Source: JBOHHR01 sp050740975 | Lineage (GTDB): Bacteria > Pseudomonadota > Gammaproteobacteria > JBOHHR01 | Reading direction: 5' to 3' | Assembly (NCBI GenBank): GCA_050740975.1 | Contig: JBOIEE010000294.1 | Span: 1-6,253, forward strand | Length of the DNA stretch: 6,253 nt | Shown here: positions 1-5,015 of the stretch, piece after piece | How the letters are laid out: every line of letters starts with the position of its first letter | Position numbering within the stretch: the stretch's first letter is position 1 | Notes under the pieces: generated by a model | Seen by the model: the letters and a program-made list of their open reading frames with translations, nothing else | Databases searched by the model: none | What the model was told of the DNA's origin: nothing | Translations under genes and position numbers: made by a program

Positions 1-137
1 CAGCGCTTCGATCACGGCTGGCGGTTGCTCGCGCAAACCTACCGTGCCCACGTCGCGGCTCCGGATAACGTCGTTGCATTCCCTGGCGCCAGGGTACACT
101 GATGATCAGTTTGAGACCTACACCCAATTGGCCTCGA
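1..137 (+). pseudogene. Frame-broken upstream part of the TonB-dependent receptor
   Basis: From base 1 the frame shared with the downstream receptor reads QRFDHGWRLLAQTYRAHV, which resembles the strand and periplasmic-turn pattern of TonB receptors (family form roughly 'hrFsdgWtLr'). It then meets stops at 100, 103 and 112. Between about 89 and 136 the next frame (+1) stays open and reads TDDQFETYTQLA, which is also receptor-like. The original frame resumes from 115 with LDESTGELSRGSF. A gained base near 85-98 and a lost base near 130-136 would restore one continuous protein. This is either early decay of the gene or two base-calling errors. The plug domain and TonB box would lie before the window. 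Confidence 0.5.
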
Positions 138-1239
138 TGAAAGCACTGGAGAACTGTCTCGCGGTAGCTTTGAAGAGGACGATGATGGCGAGGTGGGCTT
201 CTTCTCAGTCAACCTAATCGGGAAGCTGCATATCCTCGCGATGAAACATACGTTGCTGATGGGCGGCGACTACTATGACGAGGACACCGAGTCGATCATC
301 GCCTTTCCGGACAACACGTCGATTAATATCTTCAACCCCGTTTTCGGCCTAGCCACGCGTACAGACTTTACCCCAGACAATACGATCTCGTTTCCCTACT
401 CGAACAAATGGTGGGGCGTGTACATCCAGGATCAGATCGAGGTGCTCGACAACCTGCATCTCCTGCTGGGTGGTCGGTACGACGATGCGGAGTGGTTTTT
501 TAACGTAGAGGGCAGCGTTCCTCCCAGCGAGGATTCCGCAGTGAACCCGCGCTTTGGATTGGTATATCAGCCCTGGCGATGGCTGGCCCTATATGGATCC
601 TACTCGGAGTCCTTCGAGCCAAGGGGCGGGTCTCAATCTCCAGAGACCTCACACCAGTATGAGGTTGGGGCGAAAACGGATTTCATGGGTGGACGGCTGA
701 GCGCCACGCTTGCCTTTTATCAGCTGACCAAGAGCGATATAGAGACCGACAATCCCAATACGCCGGAGGACCCGACTGACCGACTAACAATCGGCGAGGC
801 CCGAAGCCAAGGGATCGAGCTCGATATCTCGGGTCAGGTCACTGATAAACTGAGTGTCATTAGCTCTTACGCCTATACCGATATCGAGGTCCTAGAGGAC
901 ATTTTTGGCCGCACGGGTAATCGCTTAGAAAACGTTCCCCTACACGCGGGCAGCGTGTGGGCGAGATACGATCTAACTGAGCAGTTTTCCGTGGGGGCCG
1001 GTGTGTACGCCGTCGGGGACCGGAAAGTGGACCAGGATAACACCGCCCAGATGCCGAGATATGTGCGAGTGGACGCAATGGCCGCCTACCGATGGAAGAT
1101 CCAGGGCAGCCGGCTGACCGCGCAGGTCAATATCAACAATTTACTGGATAACGAGTACTTCGTCACTGCACGGGACCGGAATTCCATTCGCTTCGGCGAT
1201 CCCATCACAGTGCTCGGCTCACTGCGGCTGGAGTATTGA
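115..1239 (+). CDS. TonB-dependent (siderophore-type) receptor, C-terminal beta-barrel, 5' partial
   Basis: An outer-membrane barrel that would import a ligand, probably a ferric siderophore, using TonB/ExbBD energy. The frame is open from 115; the first usable internal start is GTG 193, but this is not a true N-terminus because family members are about 700 residues or more and the plug is missing. Visible family signs are alternating amphipathic strands; the segment MKHTLLMGGDYY (bases 241-276); HQYEVGAKTDFMGGRLSAT with the following 'AFYQLTKSDIETDNP'; 'EARSQGIELDISG', matching the conserved RSxGxE strand; 'NNLLDNEYF' (bases 1135-1161), matching NLxDxxYy; and a C-terminal aromatic residue (LRLEY) as needed for barrel assembly. 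The RSxGxE and NNLLD pattern fits the FhuA/FoxA/FecA group, but the ligand cannot be read from this part. The 5' end is frame-disrupted, so the gene may be non-functional. GC content looks lower by eye than in the 1898-4158 unit. Confidence 0.85.
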   Translation, partial: DLHPIGLDESTGELSRGSFEEDDDGEVGFFSVNLIGKLHILAMKHTLLMGGDYYDEDTESIIAFPDNTSINIFNPVFGLATRTDFTPDNTISFPYSNKWWGVYIQDQIEVLDNLHLLLGGRYDDAEWFFNVEGSVPPSEDSAVNPRFGLVYQPWRWLALYGSYSESFEPRGGSQSPETSHQYEVGAKTDFMGGRLSATLAFYQLTKSDIETDNPNTPEDPTDRLTIGEARSQGIELDISGQVTDKLSVISSYAYTDIEVLEDIFGRTGNRLENVPLHAGSVWARYDLTEQFSVGAGVYAVGDRKVDQDNTAQMPRYVRVDAMAAYRWKIQGSRLTAQVNINNLLDNEYFVTARDRNSIRFGDPITVLGSLRLEY

Positions 1240-1461
1240 TGGTTATGGATACAATCGATCTCGGCTTCCCTTCCACAAGTTCAAGTGCAAGCAGGCTTTC
1301 TTCGGCATTGGCGGCGAGCGCGACAATCTGCGGGACGGGTTACAAGGAGTATCTTGAAAGCACCGATTTATTCTCAAACATTAATCCCAGTGTATTACTC
1401 CCAGTTTTTGAGACACGGTGAATGGTGGAAAATGACCGTGAGCGAGAACTGGAGGTAAGCG
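1240..1461 (+). other. Gene-poor stretch between receptor and DUF5916 remnant
   Basis: No recognisable gene lies here. An ATG at 1239 overlaps the receptor stop (TGATG) and opens a 60-codon frame to 1421, but it has no ribosome-binding site of its own and a serine/alanine-rich, undistinctive product. The receptor frame itself has no stop from 1240 to the TAA at 1456-1458. Its last part, from TTG 1354, reads KAPIYSQTLIPVYYSQF and then LRHGEWWKMTVSENWR. AAGGAG lies at 1344-1349, only four bases ahead of that TTG. This 34-residue reading is aromatic-rich and looks more protein-like than the rest of the stretch, but I recognise no family. It could be a remnant or a very small protein. Confidence 0.35.
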
Positions 1462-1850
1462 ATGCCGAAGCTCGGAGATACCGGTGTCGGAAACGCTTTC
1501 GGCGGACGGCTCCTCTATCCCAACTTCAACTGGAACGGGGCTCTGGTCTTCGATCAGATCGGAGAGCGCTTCGATCCGGCGCTCGGCTTCGTCGATTTGC
1601 CCGGGCACGCGAGTCTACGAGGCCTGGCTCGGATCGAAGTGGCGTGTTAAGGGGATCGACCACATGTATGCCTGGCCGTACCTGTTCATGCGCACCGATC
1701 TGGACAACCGCGTCATCAATCGCGAGCTGTGGCTGCCACAGATCGGCTTCGATACCCGAGGCCCGCGACAACTTCGAGTTCGCGCCGGCTTGGGGTGCGA
1801 CAATTTGCCGCAGTTTCATCGAAACATCATACGCTTATAATGAAGCGCTT
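1462..1850 (+). pseudogene. DUF5916-family outer-membrane protein remnant, frameshifted in three frames
   Basis: Three consecutive + frames together give one protein segment. From ATG 1462 to about 1603, frame 1 reads TGVGNAFGGRLLYPNFNW and then IGERFDPALGFV. From about 1603 to 1758, frame 2 reads TRVYEAWLGSKWRVKG, then MRTDLDNRVINRELWLPQIG. From about 1758 to 1850, frame 3 reads EARDNFEFAP. The order and wording ('GxRLLYPN', 'IGExFDPALGFV', 'RxYExWLG') match my recollection of the C-terminal barrel region of DUF5916 proteins, which often carry a family 9 carbohydrate-binding-like domain at the N-terminus. Each change equals one extra base, near CCCGGG at 1600-1605 and near CGAGGCCCGC at 1758-1767. 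The N-terminal part and the end of the barrel are absent. GGAGG at 1451-1455 lies six bases before ATG 1462, so a 62-residue fragment ending at 1650 could still be translated. Confidence 0.6.
1813..1841 (+). promoter_or_regulatory. Possible sigma-70 promoter for the propeller/thioredoxin-cytochrome unit
   Basis: A perfect TATAAT lies at 1836-1841. GTTTCA at 1813-1818, 17 bases upstream, is only a weak -35 (three of six positions match TTGACA), and no extended -10 TG is present. The site is about 57 bases before the preferred start at 1898, a sensible distance. It sits inside the end of the DUF5916 remnant. A perfect hexamer can occur by chance, so this is tentative. Confidence 0.35.
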
Positions 1851-1882
1851 GTTCCGTCTGCGGCGGTATCACCCGCTTCCAA

Positions 1883-1888
1883 AGAGGA
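1883..1888 (+). promoter_or_regulatory. Ribosome-binding site favouring ATG 1898
   Basis: AGAGGA lies nine bases before ATG 1898 but directly abuts the upstream in-frame ATG at 1889. Normal spacing therefore supports 1898 as the true start, shortening the product by three residues. Confidence 0.55.
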
Positions 1889-1897
1889 ATGGAGAAA

Positions 1898-3298
1898 ATG
1901 CCCACAATAGCAAAGAGTCATGCCCGATCTGCGGGTTTGTTCGCGATCCTTTTGGTTTCTGCCGCATTATGCGGACCCAATCTTTTGGCGCTTGATGTGG
2001 AAAGAGCGCCTGCTGCCGCGCCGCCGCTGGCGGTTTCGAAGACGCTGACGCTCACCCCTAAGGGCGGGCGCAATCCGACGGTGGCCGCGGATCAGCGCTC
2101 GGGGGCGGTGTATCTGGCCTGGGCCCAGGAGATCCCAGGGGAAACGGTTAAGCAGGGCAAGAAGGTCGACCCGGTACTTCAGGTGCTGGTCGCCCGCTCC
2201 GATGATGGAAGGCGGAGCTTCGGGCCGCCGGTGGTGGTGAATTCGCCCCAGGACCACGTGGTCTCCTACACCGTGAGCCCGACCCAAGTAGCTGTGGGCC
2301 CTAAAGGCGAAGTCTACGTCCTCTACGAACACAATGACCGGGATTTCAAAGTGCCGGGGAACTGGAAATGGGGCCGGGGTGTGCTGCGGCTTGCCCGTTC
2401 TGAAGATGGCGGGCGCAGCTTCGGCCCCCCCGTCGAGGTCGGGGGAGAGTCGGTGGAGGGTGTGCGCACCACGACCGAGATGCTCAATCTCTTCGCCGCT
2501 CCAAACGGCGATCTTTATGCCTCGTGGGTTGACAGTCGGGAGGTGTTCGATTACCTCTTCGCGCATCACGAGGACCCTCCTGATGACGCGTATCCACCCT
2601 ATCAGCTTCGGGTGGCCCGGTCGACCGACGGTGGACGAACGTTTGCCAAGAGCGTGTTGGTATCCAAGCCCACGTGCGGCTGCTGCGGCACGAAGGTGGC
2701 GCAAGGTGCGAACGGCCCTCTTTACGCGACGACTCGTGCCCAGTGGAAGGAGCTCAAGAGGTCCTACGATGACGTGCGCGACATCTTCGTCTCGACCTCT
2801 CGCGATCACGGTGTTATTTGGTCCAAAGCGGTCAAGGTCCATGACGACCGCTTCAAGATCAGCGGCTGCCCGGATGTCACTTCGGGATTGGCGGTTGACT
2901 CACGCGGGCGCCTGCACGCGGCCTGGTACACCGGTACCGACCGCCACCCCGGTATCTTCTACGCCCGCTCCGAGGATGAAGGCAAGACTTTCTCAAACCC
3001 CTTGGCGCTGCTCGCCGACGACTGGGTTCCCTACGGCGATGTCAAGCTCGCGCTCGATGCTAAGGACCACGTGTGGGTCGCGTTTGAAGACCGGCGCGGG
3101 GAGCAGGATCTGATCCAACTGGCTCGGATCTTCCCCGAAGGCACGCTTGCCCTGTCGCAAGCCTGGCCCGGCACCGCCCCCGATGTGGCGGTCCAGGGCG
3201 AGACAGCCATCGTTACCTGGGGCACCCAGGCGGCCGAAGGTGAAGAGCGAGGAGGGGCGATCCGGTGGCTCATGGCGAGATCGACTCAGGCGCGGTGA
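1898..3298 (+). CDS. Exported BNR/Asp-box beta-propeller protein (sialidase-like fold) with CGCC cluster
   Basis: The 466-residue product (from ATG 1898) starts with a basic segment and a hydrophobic stretch (about residues 12-31, AGLFAILLVSAALCG), a signal peptide, so it acts in the periplasm or at the cell surface. Five Asp-boxes (SxDxGxx[S/T][F/W]) are visible: SDDGRRSF (101-108), SEDGGRSF (168-175), STDGGRTF (242-249), the degenerate SRDHGVIW (301-308) and SEDEGKTF (358-365). Each follows a strand such as 'LxVARS', so the fold is a sialidase-like propeller. I do not see a convincing sialidase catalytic set, so sialidase activity should not be assumed. Distinctive features are TCGCCG (Cys 260, 262, 263) and SGCPD (Cys 324), which look like a conserved four-cysteine group for disulfide or metal binding. 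Related exported 'sialidase family' proteins with a CxCC and a later GCP motif are familiar, but their function is not established. The stop overlaps the next gene, implying one operon. Confidence 0.8.
   Translation: MPTIAKSHARSAGLFAILLVSAALCGPNLLALDVERAPAAAPPLAVSKTLTLTPKGGRNPTVAADQRSGAVYLAWAQEIPGETVKQGKKVDPVLQVLVARSDDGRRSFGPPVVVNSPQDHVVSYTVSPTQVAVGPKGEVYVLYEHNDRDFKVPGNWKWGRGVLRLARSEDGGRSFGPPVEVGGESVEGVRTTTEMLNLFAAPNGDLYASWVDSREVFDYLFAHHEDPPDDAYPPYQLRVARSTDGGRTFAKSVLVSKPTCGCCGTKVAQGANGPLYATTRAQWKELKRSYDDVRDIFVSTSRDHGVIWSKAVKVHDDRFKISGCPDVTSGLAVDSRGRLHAAWYTGTDRHPGIFYARSEDEGKTFSNPLALLADDWVPYGDVKLALDAKDHVWVAFEDRRGEQDLIQLARIFPEGTLALSQAWPGTAPDVAVQGETAIVTWGTQAAEGEERGGAIRWLMARSTQAR
3250..3255 (+). 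promoter_or_regulatory. Strong ribosome-binding site inside the end of the propeller gene
   Basis: AGGAGG (continuing as GG) lies nine bases before GTG 3265. It is the best Shine-Dalgarno match for the thioredoxin-cytochrome gene and supports the longer start. The alternative GTG 3295 has only CAGG four bases upstream. Confidence 0.5.
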
Positions 3299-4158
3299 AC
3301 ACTAGCCGGCGGCTGATCGCGCTCACACTGCTGGCGGCGGTGATCTCGGCCTGTGCGGAAGACCAGGCCACTCCGGACTATACGGCGCGCCCGCTCGGGG
3401 GTCACGGTAAAGTCTCCCTCGCTTCTTTTCGCGGCCAGGTGGTGCTGCTCAATACCTGGGCCACCTGGTGCTCGCCCTGCCGCAAAGAGATGCCAGCCTT
3501 TGAGACCCTATACCGCCAGTACCGCGATCAGGGCCTTAAGGTCGTGGGCGTCAACATCGACGAGGGCCAAGCGGATTCGGAGGTCGAGCGCTATGTCGCG
3601 AGCCTTGGGATCAGCTTTCCGATCTGGCGCGATCCGGAGAACCGTTTCTCCAAGCTCTTCCGAGTGCTCGGCGTCCCCGAAACTTTTCTCATCGATCGGG
3701 AGGGGATGATCGCGCGCCAGTGGCGCGGTCGCATGGATCCGAACGCGCCCGATAACTTGGAATCTATCCAGAACAAGCTGAAGGCGCAAGCCCAGCGTGT
3801 GCCAGCCGGGTCGCCGCCTAGAGTGCAAGCACCAGGAGATCCACCCACGGCGCAGCGCGGGCGGCGCCTGGCCGAGCAGCGTGGCTGCCTCAACTGCCAC
3901 TCCACCGAAGGCGCCCAAGGGGTGGGGCCGAGCTGGAAGGATCTCGCCGGGACCGAGGTCACGTTGGCCGACGGGCGCACGCTCGTGCGCGATCGCGGCT
4001 ACCTGGCTCGCGCCATCTTCGACCCGGACGCCGAGATCACCGCCGGATATCCAAAGGGGCTCATGGCCGGGGCCATGCCCGGCCGCATGCTGACCCAGCT
4101 GGAGATCGACGCGCTGGTGCGCTATATCTTGTCCCTCTCCGCTGTGCCTAAGGATTAG
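3265..4158 (+). CDS. Thioredoxin (TlpA/ResA-like) fused to c-type cytochrome, probable lipoprotein
   Basis: The product is 297 residues from GTG 3265, or 287 from GTG 3295, whose GTGA overlaps the upstream stop. The shorter form has the tidier lipoprotein signal: SRR, then LIALTLLAAV and the lipobox ISAC (Cys 30 of the long form). Residues about 38-175 form a TlpA/ResA-type thioredoxin with VVLLNTWATWCSPCRKEMP (CxxC at 69 and 72) and a cis-proline loop GVPET (Pro 138). A proline/alanine-rich linker (about 176-197) leads to a cytochrome c domain with CLNCH (208-212) for covalent haem, GPSWKDLAG, and a distal-ligand candidate in GAMPG (Met 271). Its pattern ('ADGRT...DRGYLARAIFDPDAEITAGYP') matches the cytochrome domain at the C-terminus of some COX2 subunits. 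It would sit in the periplasm, probably membrane-anchored, exchanging dithiols and electrons. Partner and substrate are unknown; the co-translated propeller with its cysteine cluster is the obvious candidate. Confidence 0.88.
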   Translation: MAHGEIDSGAVNTSRRLIALTLLAAVISACAEDQATPDYTARPLGGHGKVSLASFRGQVVLLNTWATWCSPCRKEMPAFETLYRQYRDQGLKVVGVNIDEGQADSEVERYVASLGISFPIWRDPENRFSKLFRVLGVPETFLIDREGMIARQWRGRMDPNAPDNLESIQNKLKAQAQRVPAGSPPRVQAPGDPPTAQRGRRLAEQRGCLNCHSTEGAQGVGPSWKDLAGTEVTLADGRTLVRDRGYLARAIFDPDAEITAGYPKGLMAGAMPGRMLTQLEIDALVRYILSLSAVPKD

Positions 4159-4166
4159 GACCGCGC

Positions 4167-4326
4167 TTGCCGATCACACCTCTACCCGCACTACTCGAGG
4201 GGCTGATGACCAAGCACTACCGGCCATTGGGTCGGCTTCTCTGCGGAGCCGAGTTCATGCGAGGAGACCGCTGCAGAGCTGGCTCAGGAGACCTACCTAC
4301 GCCTCGCGCGGATAGCCAGCTGCTAG
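4167..4326 (+). pseudogene. ECF-type RNA polymerase sigma factor remnant (region 2), frameshifted
   Basis: One frame from about 4167 reads ALLEGLMTKHYRPLGRLL. The +1 frame then continues from about 4255 with CEETAAELAQETYLRLARI and stops at TAG 4324. Joined, this matches the start of region 2 of ECF sigma factors ('hYrxLxRfL...AeelaQetylRla'), with the conserved acidic/QETY core. A gained base around 4240-4257 explains the change of frame. Regions 3 and 4 are absent, so this is a stub of about 50 residues rather than a working factor. The FecI-like wording recalls sigma factors that control TonB receptor genes, but the fragment is too short to assign. Confidence 0.5.
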
Positions 4327-4360
4327 CGGGCGAAGCGGAGTTTTAAGTAAGCCAGGATAG

Positions 4361-4621
4361 GCGGCCCTTCGTGGTGGTGGCCGGGCCGGTTGGTATCCAG
4401 GCGCTGAGCACGGATTTCTGGTGCGGATCGAGGCCGAGGCGATTACGGTTTCGGTCATCGAGAGCGCCGTCGAGATGCACCGTTCAGACTTTGCCGCTGC
4501 CCGAACCGTCTCTGCGGGCTAAACGCTCCGCTGCGATGAGCACAAGGTCGGCGCCATATTCGAATCCACCGCCCTCGATGAGGTCATCGCGGAGATCAAC
4601 GCCACCCTCCGGGCCGCGTAG
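4361..4621 (+). pseudogene. Unrecognised short reading frame with one internal stop
   Basis: One frame, open from 4361, becomes protein-like from about 4409: HGFLVRIEAEAITVSVIESA, then VEMHRSDFAAARTVSAG and a TAA at 4520-4522. The same frame then continues with TLRCDEHKVGAIFESTALDE and VIAEINATLRAA to TAG 4619-4621. The amphipathic, acidic composition on both sides of the stop suggests a single small protein (roughly 70 residues visible) interrupted by a nonsense change. I do not recognise the family. It could also be the end of a longer gene whose start is lost among the remnants upstream. No ribosome-binding site is clear. Confidence 0.3.
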
Positions 4622-5000
4622 TCTTAGTGTCCCCGCAGCTCGGGAGCCATCGCGTTAGCGGCGTGTTCGCGATCGACATCGATACCGTGCTCGCCCGCAT
4701 CGAAGAGACCCTGCCGGTGCGCTCGTTCGATCTCGCAGGGCGGTATGCTGTATTGAACGCCGCTCGGTTGCCGCCTGTCAGCACCAGTATGAAACCGCTC
4801 AACCCCGGCTTTGGCCTATCAGGCGCTAACAGGGTTGTATCTTCAATCGCCACTACCACCGGTATCTTCCGCCATCAAACCCATTTCCTCCCACCCTGGT
4901 ATTTATCTTGCCTTTCTTGCTGGGTTCCAAACCAAGCACGCTAATTATCAGGTTATTCTGGAGAATAGGGTCCAAACCCGACAATATTTTGACTGGCGTT
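4622..5000 (+). other. Apparently non-coding stretch before the kinase gene
   Basis: No gene is supported here. A 105-codon frame from GTG 4627 to 4944 contains a protein-like start (GVFAIDIDTVLARIEETLPV, roughly 4663-4722) but then becomes irregular, so it may hold another remnant. From about 4880 to 5000 the sequence is visibly more AT-rich and pyrimidine-runs are common, as in an upstream regulatory region. A weak promoter candidate is TTGCTG (4917-4922) with GCTAAT (4940-4945) at a 17-base spacing. The near-repeats GGGTTCCAAACC (4922-4933) and GGGTCCAAACCC (4968-4979) flank it. Neither is strong enough to list alone. I see no tRNA, terminator hairpin or CRISPR repeat. Confidence 0.35.
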
Positions 5001-5005
5001 GAGGA
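5001..5005 (+). promoter_or_regulatory. Ribosome-binding site of the kinase gene
   Basis: GAGGA lies ten bases before ATG 5016, an acceptable though slightly long spacing, and supports that start. Confidence 0.5.
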
Positions 5006-5015
5006 AAAGCAGGTC

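Noticed and set aside
1239..1421. 60-codon frame starting at the ATG that overlaps the receptor stop
   Set aside because: The TGATG overlap is suggestive, but the product is low-complexity at the start, matches nothing I know, and a competing frame over the same bases looks more protein-like near its end.
1967..2842. Long open frame of 291 codons on the - strand
   Set aside because: It lies wholly opposite the propeller gene, whose Asp-boxes, signal peptide and ribosome-binding site mark the + strand as coding. The antisense product is rich in Arg, His and Gly without motifs, as expected for the complement of GC-rich coding DNA.
2334..3113. 259-codon + strand frame inside the propeller gene
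   Set aside because: It is a shifted reading of the same DNA with an Arg/Ser/Pro-rich, motif-free product and no ribosome-binding site.
1898..3298. Active sialidase
   Set aside because: Asp-boxes only show the propeller fold. I could not identify a convincing arginine triad or nucleophilic tyrosine/glutamate pair, so the enzyme name was not used.
4159..4200. Transcription terminator after the thioredoxin-cytochrome gene
   Set aside because: No stable GC hairpin followed by a T-run is visible just after the stop at 4158.
4917..4979. Promoter-like TTGCTG/GCTAAT pair and the near-repeat GGGTTCCAAACC / GGGTCCAAACCC before the kinase gene
   Set aside because: The hexamers match consensus at only three and four of six positions, and the repeat is two imperfect copies. 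Both could easily be chance.
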